64,000 nt of DNA from Clostridia bacterium. Its GTDB lineage: Bacteria; Bacillota; Clostridia; Lachnospirales; Lachnospiraceae. Location: positions 58,277 to 122,276 of the forward strand of contig CAJTFD010000014.1 in assembly GCA_910575625.1 (NCBI GenBank), read 5' to 3'. The notes below the pieces were generated by a model, which did not search any database, was not told the origin of the DNA, and was given only the letters and a program-made list of their open reading frames with translations. The position numbers were made by a program, and so were the translations under genes. Of the stretch, positions 27,330 to 36,516 are shown piece by piece (position 1 is the first letter of the stretch; each line of letters begins with the position of its first letter).

Positions 27330-28180
27330 AGAAAAAACAGGATATGTGGTCGTTTTCCGTGATCCCGCTCTATGCTTTTACCCTGGTCTTTGTGGTGGGG
27401 CCGCTGCTCTATATGATCGCTCTGAGTTTTGCCACAAATAAAGAGGGCTACGGGGTGGACTGGCAGTTCACCCTGGAAAATTATAAGAGGATCTCAGATC
27501 CGGTGTATCTGGATACGTTCATCCAGTCGCTGAAACTGGCCTTTACCAGTACCTTGTCGATCATGCTCCTGGGCTATCCCTTCGGGTATTTCATGGCGAA
27601 ATTGAGCGGTAAATGGAAAAGCCGGGTCATGCTCTTTTTGATGCTGCCCTTTTGGATCAACAGTCTGATCCGTCTGTATGGATGGATCGTGATCTTGCAG
27701 ACGAAGGGGGCGCTCAATGGATTTCTGATGCGTCTGGGTCTGATCGACGAGCCGCTGAAACTGCTGTACAGTTACCCGGCGGTCATTCTGGGCATGATCT
27801 ACACGCTGCTGCCTTTTATGATCTTGTCGGTGTATTCCAGTGCGGAGAAGCTGGACTGGTCGCTGGTGGAGGCCGCCAGGGATCTGGGGGCCAATGCGGT
27901 GCAGGCTTTTTTCACCGTGACGCTCAAGATGACCCTGCCGGGTCTTTTATCGGGGATGATCTTGACGTTCATCCCTTCGATGGGTCTGTTTTTCATAGCG
28001 GACATCCTGGGGGGGAATAAGATCGTCCTGGTGGGGAGCCTGATCCAGGACCAGATGACCCGGGGGAGCAACTGGCCGTTTGCGGCGGCCCTGGCGGTGG
28101 CGCTGACGCTTCTGACCACGCTGATCATCTATCTGTACCGCAAGATCACGCATACCAGTGAATTGGAGGGACTGTATTGA
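27326..28180 (+). CDS. potB: Polyamine-type ABC importer, permease 1
   Basis: Inner-membrane subunit of 284 residues with about six helices. The EAA loop that docks the ATPase is LVEAARDLGANAVQAFFTV. It overlaps potA (ATGA) and potC by 4 bases, so expression is coupled. Similarity in order and pattern to PotB is clear; exact polyamine specificity is inferred. Confidence 0.92.
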   Translation: MKKKQDMWSFSVIPLYAFTLVFVVGPLLYMIALSFATNKEGYGVDWQFTLENYKRISDPVYLDTFIQSLKLAFTSTLSIMLLGYPFGYFMAKLSGKWKSRVMLFLMLPFWINSLIRLYGWIVILQTKGALNGFLMRLGLIDEPLKLLYSYPAVILGMIYTLLPFMILSVYSSAEKLDWSLVEAARDLGANAVQAFFTVTLKMTLPGLLSGMILTFIPSMGLFFIADILGGNKIVLVGSLIQDQMTRGSNWPFAAALAVALTLLTTLIIYLYRKITHTSELEGLY

Positions 28181-28968
28181 GGAGAAATAGGATAAAGCTA
28201 TCGGGGATCTACCTGGGGCTGGTGCTGGCGTTTATCTATCTGCCCATTGTTTTTGTGGTGGTCTATTCCTTTAACGGATCTTCTTCCACGGCTGTGTGGA
28301 AAGGATTTTCTCTGGAATGGTACCAGAAGCTCCTTCAGGATACGGACATCTGGGAGGCGTTGAAGAACAGCCTCATCTTAGGTGTCGCAAGCTGTCTGGC
28401 GGCGGCGGTGATCGGGACGATCGGGGCGGTGGGGCTGATGAAAGTGAAGTTCCGTTCAAAAGGGGTCATGGAGTACATCTCCACGCTGCCGATCATGATC
28501 CCGGAGATCATCTTAGGCATGGTCTTCATGGCGTTCTTTTCCTTGTTGAGCCTGCCCTTTGGGATGGTGACGCTGGTCATCGCCCACACGGCTTTTTGCA
28601 TCCCGTATATCCTGATGATGGTGAAGGCGCGGATGGCGGGCATGGATCCGGCACTGGAGGAGGCGGCGATGGATCTGGGGGCCACGCCGGTGCGCACGTT
28701 TTTTGATATCACTCTGCCCCTGGTGATGCCCGCGGTCTTATCCGGGGCGATGCTGGCCTTTGCCATGTCTTTAGATGATGTGGTGATCAGTATCTTTGTC
28801 AACGGGCCCCGGTTAAATACGCTCCCGGTCAAAGTATATGCGCAGATGAAATTCGGTGTGACGCCCGAGATCAATGCACTGTGTACGGTGATGCTGGCAG
28901 TCACGCTGCTTGCACTGGCGGTAAAGAAACTCATGAGTAAGATCAATAAAGGAGGGACGATGCGATGA
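28177..28968 (+). CDS. potC: Polyamine-type ABC importer, permease 2
   Basis: Inner-membrane subunit of 263 residues, about six helices, with the EAA loop LEEAAMDLGATPVRTFFDI. The start is a TTG at 28177 that overlaps the potB stop; GGAGGG 7 bases before it supports this unusual start. Its stop overlaps the ATG of the binding protein. Confidence 0.92.
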   Translation: MRRNRIKLSGIYLGLVLAFIYLPIVFVVVYSFNGSSSTAVWKGFSLEWYQKLLQDTDIWEALKNSLILGVASCLAAAVIGTIGAVGLMKVKFRSKGVMEYISTLPIMIPEIILGMVFMAFFSLLSLPFGMVTLVIAHTAFCIPYILMMVKARMAGMDPALEEAAMDLGATPVRTFFDITLPLVMPAVLSGAMLAFAMSLDDVVISIFVNGPRLNTLPVKVYAQMKFGVTPEINALCTVMLAVTLLALAVKKLMSKINKGGTMR

Positions 28969-30071
28969 AATTGAAAAATCTGGGAAATATGAAAAAATGG
29001 GCGCTCTCTGCGTTCTCGGCCACACTTGTGGCGGCCTGTCTCCTGTCAGGCTGCGGCAGCAAGGAGAAGGGGGAGAGCGGCGCGGACAGCGAAAGCAGCA
29101 AAGAGAGCGGGGGAGCACAGGAGATGGTGCTGTTCACCTGGGTGGATATGTTCCCCCAGGAGGTCCTGGATTCCTTTGAGGAGGAGACGGGGATCAAGGT
29201 GATCTACTCCAATTTTGACACAGATGAGACTATGCTTGAAAAGCTGGCACAGGCGGATGGCGGGGATTACGACCTGGTCATCGCCGATGATTACATCATC
29301 GAATCCGTGGTGGAGGAGGGCCTGGCCCAGAAACTGGATAGATCGAAGATCCCAAATTTCGAGAACATCAATCCGCTGTACCAGGGACAGTTTTACGACG
29401 AGGACGATGCGTACACCGTACCTTACGGGGCGGGGATCCCGCTGATCGTGTATGACCCGGAAGTGGTGGATCTTGAGATCAAAGGGTATGAGGATCTCTG
29501 GGATGAGAGCCTCAAGGACAGCCTGGCTCTGACGGCCAATTACCGCGTGATCAACGGGATCACCCTGCTCTCCATGGGGGGATCCATGAATGAGGAAGAT
29601 GTCTCCGTCATCGAGGAGGCCGGGGAGAAATTAAAAGCCCTGGCGCCCAATGTGCGCATGATCCAGGATGACAACACCCAGAATGCGCTGCTGAACGGGG
29701 AGGCCAGTGTGGCATTTTTGTATACGTCCCAGGTGACTAAGGTGATGGCTGAGAACCCGGACCTGAAAGTGGTCTACCCGGAAGAAGGTTTAGGGTTCGG
29801 CATCATGGCCGGTTTCATCCCATCCAAAGCGCCGAACAGCGCAGCGGCCTCTCAGTTTTTGGACTACATCCTGCAGCCGGAAGTGGGGGCGAAATGTTTT
29901 GACCATATCGGGTATTACTCCACAAACCAGGCGGCCGATGAATTTCTGGAGAACCCGGATCTGGCCGTTCCTGATTCGGTGACAAAAGGTGAGATCGTAC
30001 AGAATGTGAGCGAGGAAGCGGACGCGGCCTATAATAAGAACTGGACGGAATTTAAGGCCGCTTGCGACTAG
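28965..30071 (+). CDS. potD: Polyamine-type extracellular substrate-binding lipoprotein
   Basis: Lipoprotein of 368 residues. The signal peptide ends at the lipobox LLSGC (Cys30), followed by a Ser/Glu/Gly-rich linker and a periplasmic-binding-protein type II fold (LFTWVDMFPQEVLDSFEEET, ...). It resembles PotD/PotF. It would capture the ligand outside the cell and hand it to PotBC. Neighbouring deacylases suggest that the ligand could be an acylated polyamine or amino-acid derivative rather than free spermidine; this is inference. Confidence 0.9.
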   Translation: MKLKNLGNMKKWALSAFSATLVAACLLSGCGSKEKGESGADSESSKESGGAQEMVLFTWVDMFPQEVLDSFEEETGIKVIYSNFDTDETMLEKLAQADGGDYDLVIADDYIIESVVEEGLAQKLDRSKIPNFENINPLYQGQFYDEDDAYTVPYGAGIPLIVYDPEVVDLEIKGYEDLWDESLKDSLALTANYRVINGITLLSMGGSMNEEDVSVIEEAGEKLKALAPNVRMIQDDNTQNALLNGEASVAFLYTSQVTKVMAENPDLKVVYPEEGLGFGIMAGFIPSKAPNSAAASQFLDYILQPEVGAKCFDHIGYYSTNQAADEFLENPDLAVPDSVTKGEIVQNVSEEADAAYNKNWTEFKAACD

Positions 30072-30125
30072 ACGAAGAGGGATCTACCCGGATGACGCAG
30101 TAGACGCGTTAGGAAAGAGGATAAA

Positions 30126-31773
30126 ATGGAAATTTACGAGGGCGTGACTATCTCCCCGGGGATCGCGATCGGCAAGATCTGGTATCACCAGACGCCGGAG
30201 CAGCTGGGCTATCCCCATGCCATATCTGATGTGAAACAGGAGTTAGTCCGATATCAAAGTGCAAAAGAACAGGCGGCCGCACAGCTGACCAAAGCGTATG
30301 AGAGAGCGGCGGCAGACGGCGATCAGCAACAGGCTATTCTTTATAGAAGGCAGATCTCTCTGCTGGAGAGCGCGGGATTTTCCAGGGCCATCGAGAGCCT
30401 GGTCAGCACGGAAAAAGTGAATGTGTCCTATGCCCTGGTCACGACCCGGGATGAGCTGGCCGCCACATTTTCCGCTCTGAGCGACGCGGTGGTGGCCGAT
30501 CAGATCAGTGATATGCGCGCAGTCACGGAACGGCTCACCTATATCCTGGATGGGCTTTCCAGAGAACGGTACACGCTGGAGGAGCCGGTCATCATAGCGG
30601 CAGCGAAGATGTCGCCCAGCGAAGTCATGGAACTGGATAAGAACAAAGTCCTGGGTTTTCTTACCCAGGGCGGCTCCTCCCTGTCCCACACATCGATCCT
30701 GGTAAAAGCAGCCAATGTACCCTCTCTGATCCATGTGCCGGTGCGGGCGCAGTGGGAGGGCCGGATGTGTATCGTGGACGGTCATACGGGGAAGATGTAC
30801 TTAGATCCCGATGCGCTCCTGTTGGAAGAATATGAGGAGCGGCAGGAGCAGGAGCGAAAAGAGCGGGCTTATCTCCAATCCCTGAAATATGCAGAAGATG
30901 TGACGGCAGACGGGCATCGCGTCCAGCTGTACGCCAATATCGCGGATCTGGAGGATATGGACAGCGCACTGGAGAGCGGCGCGGGGGGGGATCGGTCTTT
31001 TGCGCAGCGAATTTCAGTATCTGGGCAGGGATAATTATCCCAGTGAGCGGGAATTATTTGAGACGTATAAGAAAGCAGCCCAGACAATGGGCGAGAAACT
31101 GGTGATCATCCGCACGTTGGATATCGGTTCGGAGAAACGGGAAGACTATATGGGACTCTCCCAGGAGGGCAACCCGGCCATGGGTAACCGGGGGATCCGG
31201 TTCTGTTTACAAAAAAAAGATATGTTCAAGGAACAGCTCCGCGCCATCTACCATGCCAGCTCCTACGGAAATCTGGCGGTCATGTATCCCATGATCACGT
31301 CGGTGGACGAGATCCGGGAGGTCCAGGAGATGGTGCGGGAGGTGAAAAAAGATCTGAAGGAGCAGAAGATCCCCTATAAGGATATCCAGCAGGGAATCGT
31401 GGTGGAGACGCCCGCCGCGGTGATGATGGCCAGGGAACTGGCACGGGAGGTGGATTTCCTCAGTGTGGGGACTAACGACCTGACCCAGTATACGCTGGCC
31501 ATGGACCGGCAGAATCCACACCTGAAAGACCGGTACCGGCAGCACCACCCGGCGATCCTGAAGATGATCTGCATCGTGATCAAGGAAAGCCATAAAGAAG
31601 GACGCTGGGCAGGCATTTGCGGGGAGCTGGCGGCGGATACGGTGCTGACGGGGGAATTTCTGCGCATGGGTGTGGATATGCTCTCGGTGGTGCCGTCCTG
31701 CATCCTCCCGGTGCGAAAAGAGATCCGGGAGACGGTCATCCACGGGCAGACAGGCGCTGCGCCAGGGCTTTGA
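30126..31773 (+). pseudogene. ptsI: PTS Enzyme I (PEP-protein phosphotransferase), frameshifted
   Basis: Enzyme I passes phosphate from PEP to HPr. The N-terminal part (30126-31034 frame) has SPGIAIGKIWY, the HPr-binding helices and the active histidine in GGSSLSHTSILV (His188). The frame is lost at a run of eight G at 30983-30990; with seven G the sequence would read SGAGGIGLLRSEF and continue in the downstream frame (open to 31773), which holds the PEP-binding barrel (MYPMITSVDEIREV, VGTNDLTQYTLAMDRQNP, ICGELAAD). Joined, it is about 549 residues, normal for the family. Options are a true inactivating mutation, phase variation, transcript slippage, or a sequencing/assembly error. Its 3' end overlaps the convergent methyltransferase gene by 38 bases. 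Confidence 0.85.
30983..30990 (+). other. G8 homopolymer at the Enzyme I frame break
   Basis: Eight consecutive G residues exactly where the conserved Enzyme I sequence changes frame. One G fewer restores a full-length protein, so this tract is the probable indel or slippage site. Confidence 0.85.
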
Positions 31774-32614
31774 TAAAGGCGGGCGTGGTGCCGCAGCAGC
31801 CGCCCAGCAGGGTCGCACCCTGGGAAGCCAGTGCCATCATGTGGCGGGCAAAGTCTTCCGGCTCCATCTGATAGACAGCCTGTCCGTCCTCTGCGATGAT
31901 CGGCATACCGGCGTTGGGTTTTGCCAGGACGGGGATGGAGACGGTCTTTCGGATGTTGTGGATGATGGCCTCCATCTGTTCCGGGCCGACGGAACAATTT
32001 ATGCCCACAGCGTCCGCACCGGCGGCTTCCAACTGGGCGGCGGCTTCGATGATGTTGCCTCCGGTAAATATGTTCCCGTCGGCTTCCACCGTCATGGAAC
32101 ACATGACCGGCAGATCACAGACGGCATGAGCGGCATCCACGGCGGCGCAGGTCTCGCCGATGTGGATCATGGTCTCCACGGCCAGCAGGTCGGCGCCCCC
32201 CTCGGCCAGCAGAGAGATCTGCTCCCGGTAGGTATCAAAGGCCGTTTCATAAGTCAGGTTGCCCAAAGGCTCCATAAACTGTCCGGTGGTGGTCACATCC
32301 CCGGCCACCAGGGCCCGTCCGTGGGCGGCTTTTTTTGCATATCCCATCAGTGTAAGATCCAGCTCGCGGATCCGTTCCTCCAGGCCATAGCGGGCAAGGT
32401 TGATCCGGTTGCCGCCGAAAGTGGGGGCATAGATGATCTGGCTCCCGGCCTCCACGTAGGCGGTCTGCAGTTGATGGATCGCATCCGGGTGTTCCAGTAT
32501 CCACAGTTCCGGGCAGACGCCCCGGGGCATGCCGGCGGCCATCAGGTTGGAGCCGGTGGCGCCGTCTAGGAGGACGGGGGCGGCGCATAGTTTCTGAAAT
32601 TCTTGTCTGGTCAT
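31736..32614 (-). CDS. Homocysteine S-methyltransferase-domain protein
   Basis: Protein of 292 residues equal to the N-terminal barrel of cobalamin-dependent methionine synthase or a stand-alone BHMT/MmuM-type enzyme, transferring a methyl group to homocysteine. The fold starts VLLDGATGSNLMAAGMP; zinc ligands are the Cys in VGINCSVGP and the Cys pair in LLGGCCGTTPAFI. It lacks the folate, B12 and activation domains of MetH, so either these are separate proteins or it uses another donor such as S-methylmethionine. It is convergent with, and overlaps, the Enzyme I gene. Confidence 0.88.
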   Translation of the reverse strand: MTRQEFQKLCAAPVLLDGATGSNLMAAGMPRGVCPELWILEHPDAIHQLQTAYVEAGSQIIYAPTFGGNRINLARYGLEERIRELDLTLMGYAKKAAHGRALVAGDVTTTGQFMEPLGNLTYETAFDTYREQISLLAEGGADLLAVETMIHIGETCAAVDAAHAVCDLPVMCSMTVEADGNIFTGGNIIEAAAQLEAAGADAVGINCSVGPEQMEAIIHNIRKTVSIPVLAKPNAGMPIIAEDGQAVYQMEPEDFARHMMALASQGATLLGGCCGTTPAFIKALAQRLSARG

Positions 32615-32781
32615 GTTTTTATTTTTCCTTTCTGTTTCTCACATTACAGGTTATTATACCATAAAGGGGAGGGGGATTCCAGGGGTGTGCTGCGATACCG
32701 GGAATGGATCTGTATACAGGAGGGGAGCTTCGCAAATGGCTAAATGCTCTAACGATGGAGCAGACGAGCTGCTGGAAGATG

Positions 32782-32811
32782 TTGACATATAGTATGGCAT
32801 ACGATACTATA
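32782..32811 (+). promoter_or_regulatory. Strong promoter with embedded palindromes before DUF5685 gene
   Basis: TTGACA (32782-32787), 17-bp spacer, TACTAT (32805-32810). An inverted repeat TATAGTAT-8-ATACTATA (32788-32811) spans the spacer and -10 box, and GTATG-G-CATAC sits inside it. Such placement suits a repressor operator. The rest of 32615-32862 contains no convincing gene. Confidence 0.65.
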
Positions 32812-32862
32812 AAATTAAAAGGGGAAGGATTTCCAGATCTTTAGAAAGAAGACTATAAAACA

Positions 32863-33711
32863 ATGTTCGGATATGTGACGATCGACAAGCCGGAGATGAA
32901 GGTCCGGGATTATTACCAATACAAAGGCTATTACTGCGGGCTCTGCCACCAGCTGCGGGAGACCTACGGGATCCGGGGGCAGATGACGCTGACCTACGAT
33001 ATGACTTTTGTGGTCATCCTGCTCAGCTCCCTCTATGAAGAAGAACCTCCGCTGCAGACCCGCCGCTGCGCAGTACATCCCGTAAAAAAGATCCCGATCC
33101 TGCGTAGTCCCATGACCCGGTACGGGGCGGATATGAACATGCTGCTCACCTATTATCATTTCGTGGATGACTGGCAGGATGAGAAAAGTCTATTGGGACT
33201 GACAGGACTGCATCTGCTCCATAAGAAAGTCCAGGGCGTGAAAGAGCAGTACCCCAGGCAGGCGGCCGTCTTTTTGCGCCAGCTAAGAAAACTCCATACC
33301 CTGGAAGAGGCCAAGAGCACAGACATCGATGCCGTATCCGGGGCGTTTGGGCGGCTGATGGAGGAACTTTTTGTCTTTCGGCCGGATCAGTGGGAGGAGA
33401 AGCTGCGGCGGATGGGCTTTTACCTGGGAAAATTCATCTATCTGATGGATGCTTTCGAGGATCTGCCGGAGGATGTGGAGAAGGGGCTTTACAATCCTTT
33501 GACAAAACTCTGGAGCGAACATGCAGAAGATCCGGGAACATTTTCAGGGATCTGCGGACAGATGCTGGAGATGATGATTTCAGAGTGCAGCAGCGCATTT
33601 GAACAGCTCCCCTGTCTGCAGGAGGTGGATATCCTCCGCAATATCCTATATTCTGGGGTATGGATGAAATACAGGAAACTGATGAAGGATAAAGATATAC
33701 CCGCGAGTTAG
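32863..33711 (+). CDS. DUF5685-family protein
   Basis: Cytoplasmic protein of 282 residues without membrane helices. It matches my recollection of the DUF5685 family by its start MFGYVTIDKPEM and the CxxC-like YYCGLCHQL, followed by conserved helical segments (LLTYYHFVDDWQDEKS, GKFIYLMDAFEDLPED). Acidic pairs in the last two segments and the early cysteines hint at metal binding, but no activity is known. In Lachnospiraceae it commonly lies next to a J-domain gene, as here. Confidence 0.8.
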   Translation: MFGYVTIDKPEMKVRDYYQYKGYYCGLCHQLRETYGIRGQMTLTYDMTFVVILLSSLYEEEPPLQTRRCAVHPVKKIPILRSPMTRYGADMNMLLTYYHFVDDWQDEKSLLGLTGLHLLHKKVQGVKEQYPRQAAVFLRQLRKLHTLEEAKSTDIDAVSGAFGRLMEELFVFRPDQWEEKLRRMGFYLGKFIYLMDAFEDLPEDVEKGLYNPLTKLWSEHAEDPGTFSGICGQMLEMMISECSSAFEQLPCLQEVDILRNILYSGVWMKYRKLMKDKDIPAS

Positions 33712-33767
33712 ACGATCTGCCAGCTGGCTTCCGGTATTTCCAGGGAAAAAGCAGATCATCTGGCAGA

Positions 33768-33797
33768 TTGACAGATAAATATGCTCGTGAGTATAAA
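33768..33797 (+). promoter_or_regulatory. Probable promoter of the J-domain gene
   Basis: TTGACA (33768-33773), 18-bp spacer, TATAAA (33792-33797), 30 bp before the start codon. Just upstream, ATCTGCCAG (33715-33723) and CTGGCAGAT (33760-33768) could form a hairpin with a large loop. Confidence 0.6.
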
Positions 33798-33826
33798 AGT
33801 ATGAAAGATACGAGAAGGAGGTTTTT

Positions 33827-34447
33827 ATGATAGGCGATCCATACGAGGTGTTGGGTGTTTCACCGAAGGCATCCAACGACCAGGTCAAGAGGGCGTACCG
33901 GGACCTGAGCAGGAAATACCATCCGGATTCCTATGCGGACAATCCGTTGGCAGGTTTGGCCGAGGAGAAGTTCAAAGAGGTACAGGAGGCGTACGACCAG
34001 ATCATGCAGGAGCGGGAGGGCGGCCAGCAAGGGTATAGCTACGGCCAGCAGGCCACAGGCTCCAGCCAGCAGGATGTGGAGCTGCAGGCGGCGATCAATT
34101 TTGTGAACAACCGCCGTTACCAGGAGGCTCTGCGGGTGCTCTCCCAACTGCCCTCCCGGACGGCAAAATGGTATTACTGCAGTGCGGCCGCCCATTACGG
34201 CCTGGGAAATAATGTGCAGGCGTTGAACGACGCCCAGACGGCTGTCAATATGGAACCCAATAATATGGAATACAGGAGCCTGCTCAACCAGCTCCAGTGG
34301 AACGGTCAGCGGTATCAGACCAGGTCCTACGGCGGGATGACCGGGGGCAGGAGCAACATCCCCACAACGGGAAACTGCTGCTGTGACCTCTGGATCGCGG
34401 ACTCCTGTTGTGAATGCATGGGAGGGGATCTTTGTTCATGCATATAG
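33827..34447 (+). CDS. J-domain (DnaJ-like) protein with cysteine-rich tail
   Basis: Protein of 206 residues. Residues 3-60 form a J-domain with the catalytic HPD ([10 protein letters not shown]) that stimulates a DnaK-type ATPase. A Gln/Gly/Ser-rich linker follows, then a TPR-like helical part ([20 protein letters not shown]) and a tail with seven cysteines ([18 protein letters not shown]) that may bind metal. No zinc-finger repeats of true DnaJ are present. AAGGAGG lies 5 bases before the ATG. The last 10 bases overlap the next gene. Confidence 0.88.
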   Translation: MIGDPYEVLGVSPKASNDQVKRAYRDLSRKYHPDSYADNPLAGLAEEKFKEVQEAYDQIMQEREGGQQGYSYGQQATGSSQQDVELQAAINFVNNRRYQEALRVLSQLPSRTAKWYYCSAAAHYGLGNNVQALNDAQTAVNMEPNNMEYRSLLNQLQWNGQRYQTRSYGGMTGGRSNIPTTGNCCCDLWIADSCCECMGGDLCSCI

Positions 34448-34968
34448 ATACGAAAAAGACAGCCGTTGGCGGGATCTTGATGGCCTTGGCTGTCCTGTGC
34501 ATCGTGCTCAGCGGGATCTTGGAATTTAATACATTGTTCCTGCTGGCGGCGGCATCCTTTTTCGTGGGTGTGATGATCCGGGAAGGCGGTCTGGCTGCGG
34601 GGCTTGCTTTCTATGCGGGCACGGCGGCGCTTGGTCTTTTGCTGGCGCCCCAGAAGCTGTACTGTGTGACCTTTGCGGCCATGGGCGGGTACATCCTGGG
34701 GGCGGAGGGACTGTTCCGCCTGGCCGGACGGCGGGGAAAAGGGCGGAAGACGTTCTGGTGGATCGGGAAATTTATAGTCTTTAACCTGTTGTATCTGCCG
34801 GCGCTGTTCATTTTTCCCCGGCTGATCTTCGCGGATGGGATCCAGGGGATCTGGCGGTGGGTCGGGGTGGCGGTGGGTCAGATCTTGTTCTTGATCTATG
34901 ACCGGGCGTACGAATATTTTCTTACGGTCCTGTGGGAGGGCTTTCGGGGTCGTCTTGGTCTGAAGTGA
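34438..34968 (+). CDS. Hypothetical polytopic membrane protein
   Basis: Protein of 176 residues with about five hydrophobic helices ([20 protein letters not shown], ...). ATG 34438 was chosen over 34414 because GGAGGGGA stands 9 bases upstream and the resulting 10-bp overlap with the J-domain gene suggests coupling. I do not recognise the family; size and helix pattern recall small ECF-type or unknown-function membrane proteins. Position suggests a common task with the J-domain and DUF5685 proteins. Its end overlaps the convergent gene at 34922 by 47 bases. Confidence 0.75.
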   Translation: MHIDTKKTAVGGILMALAVLCIVLSGILEFNTLFLLAAASFFVGVMIREGGLAAGLAFYAGTAALGLLLAPQKLYCVTFAAMGGYILGAEGLFRLAGRRGKGRKTFWWIGKFIVFNLLYLPALFIFPRLIFADGIQGIWRWVGVAVGQILFLIYDRAYEYFLTVLWEGFRGRLGLK

Positions 34969-35593
34969 CTTTTTTCCTTTTTATCTTTTGTTTCCAGAGG
35001 AAGTATCCCATACCAGTCAGGAGCAGGACGATGAGAAAAATGACCCACAGGGTCCTGGCAGAGGCGGATGCGTCTCTCTGTGCGGATGCATCGGCGGTCT
35101 GCTGGACAGTCTGGGCCGTATCGCCTCCGCTGTGTTTTGTGCGCATCCCGGTCTTGGAGTCCAACGTCTCCGCCTGGGTCAGGTCCGGGGTGTCCGCGCT
35201 GTTTTGGGAGAGGGCGGGGGTGTTGGCCGCATTGGCTGTGTTTGAGCTGATCGGGCTGTTCGGCTGATTGGGCGATACGGGCTGGTTGGCGCTGTTGGGT
35301 ACGTTACTCTGGGAGATACTGATCCCCGGTGTGTTTGGCTGGTTTGGCGGGTTGGCCCGGTTGGGGACGCCCGGCGTATTCGGCACGCCGGGGGAGGGGA
35401 GCGCCGGTTCCTGGTATGGTATGGGTGTGTTGGGTGTATTGGGCGTCCCTGGCGCTGCCGGGTCGTTTGCGGAATTGATCTGCGGGGCGTATGTATTGGC
35501 GGCGTTTGGGCCGTTGGGTGTGTTCGGCTGGTTGGGCAGGACTGTGGTGTGGTCCGCCTGGTTGGGTGTGTTCGGTGTGTTTGTCGATACCAT
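34922..35593 (-). CDS. Pro/Asn/Thr-rich single-pass membrane protein
   Basis: Reading frame of 223 residues. The first ~130 are low-complexity with many PNTPN and NQPN units, followed by a Ser/Thr/Ala stretch, one membrane helix near the end (LWVIFLIVLLLTGMGYFLW) and a basic tail (KQKIKRKK). The positive-inside rule puts the repeat region outside, yet no signal peptide is present. It is in the same frame as the hemerythrin gene just upstream, separated only by TAA-AGA-CCT before its ATG, so it may be a coupled second gene or the C-terminal half of a fusion cut by a stop codon. GGAGG lies 12 bases before the ATG. Confidence 0.65.
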   Translation of the reverse strand: MVSTNTPNTPNQADHTTVLPNQPNTPNGPNAANTYAPQINSANDPAAPGTPNTPNTPIPYQEPALPSPGVPNTPGVPNRANPPNQPNTPGISISQSNVPNSANQPVSPNQPNSPISSNTANAANTPALSQNSADTPDLTQAETLDSKTGMRTKHSGGDTAQTVQQTADASAQRDASASARTLWVIFLIVLLLTGMGYFLWKQKIKRKKVTSDQDDPESPPTGP

Positions 35594-35599
35594 AGGTCT

Positions 35600-36484
35600 T
35601 TACGGCCTCCGGATGCAGAACGCAAAATATCCCAATTCAGTTTCAAACAACAGGCTGTACTGGGAAGAACCGGTCTCGAATTCCTGCCGGAACCTTTTGG
35701 GACTGAGCATCTCATCTTCCGAGAGCGTAAAGGTGTCGTCCGTTTGCATGGAATCATGCAGGTTGTGCATGATCTGCTGGGAGAGCTGCTGCATGGCGGA
35801 GATCACGGTCTTGTTGACCTTGTGGAAAGTGAGGAACAGCATTTTTCCCACGGTGCGGGTGACCAGAGGCCGTTCGACGGCGAACATGACGTGGATCTTT
35901 TCGCCCAGGATATTATGGTAGGTCAGTTTATAGTGGAGGGCCTTGCCAAAATCTTCCCCGTCATAGTGGTCGCTGGCCACCTGGGTATCCAGTCCGAATA
36001 GTCCCTGGATCGTCTGGGACATTACGTGGATCAGCTGGGAGATCTCCTCCTGGCTGGCCTCGGATCCCTTGGAGTCTGGATCAGACTGGGTGATCTTGTG
36101 GTCCTCGATCATGATATGTCCGGTCAGCCAGCCCATACAGGCGCCCAGGAAATCCTCCATGGCCTGGTCGGAGTAGTCTGAATCGGCCAGCTTCTGCTCC
36201 AGGGCGGGGAGCGTGGTATCCCGCATCTCATCGTGGATGAGCTTGTGGGCGTCATAGCCGTCATAGCTGATCGAGCGCATGTAGGCCTCTTCCTCTGTAA
36301 AATGTTTTATACAGTAACTTTTGAAATATTTGATCCCTTCTTCACAGGCCCATCTCTTCTTCTCTTGTTCTGTATCATGGGCCAGGCCGATCATCTTGCG
36401 GACAATGGATAGGAGCCGCTGGTGGGCCAGGTCGATGATCTCAACGCCTATGCTAAAAGAATCATCCCAGATCACATCGTACAT
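35600..36484 (-). CDS. Bacteriohemerythrin-domain protein
   Basis: Protein of 294 residues. Residues 1-140 form a hemerythrin four-helix bundle with the di-iron ligands in DLAHQRLLS, HFTEEEAYM, HKLIHDEM and HIMIEDH; it should bind O2 or sense oxygen/NO. The C-terminal ~130 residues (ALHYKLTYHNILGEKIHVMF...) form an alpha/beta domain that looks remotely CheX-like; this is tentative. AGGAGG lies 12 bases before the ATG and a consensus promoter upstream. In an anaerobe a role in oxygen handling or aerotaxis is plausible. The stop TAA is followed in the same frame by the Pro/Asn/Thr-rich membrane protein. Confidence 0.85.
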   Translation of the reverse strand: MYDVIWDDSFSIGVEIIDLAHQRLLSIVRKMIGLAHDTEQEKKRWACEEGIKYFKSYCIKHFTEEEAYMRSISYDGYDAHKLIHDEMRDTTLPALEQKLADSDYSDQAMEDFLGACMGWLTGHIMIEDHKITQSDPDSKGSEASQEEISQLIHVMSQTIQGLFGLDTQVASDHYDGEDFGKALHYKLTYHNILGEKIHVMFAVERPLVTRTVGKMLFLTFHKVNKTVISAMQQLSQQIMHNLHDSMQTDDTFTLSEDEMLSPKRFRQEFETGSSQYSLLFETELGYFAFCIRRP

Positions 36485-36516
36485 TTTCTATAAAACCTCC
36501 TAACATTTATGAGGAT

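Noticed and set aside
32736..32792. 18-codon frame starting MAKCSNDGADELLEDVDI with a GGAGGGGA before it
   Set aside because: Overlaps the strong promoter at 32782, so it would not be on that transcript; no family recognised. Possibly a gene relic.
35268..35921. 217-residue plus-strand frame rich in Gly/Leu/Val
   Set aside because: Complement of the Pro/Asn/Thr repeat region and the hemerythrin end; the minus-strand reading has a sensible membrane helix with a basic tail and sits behind a promoter.
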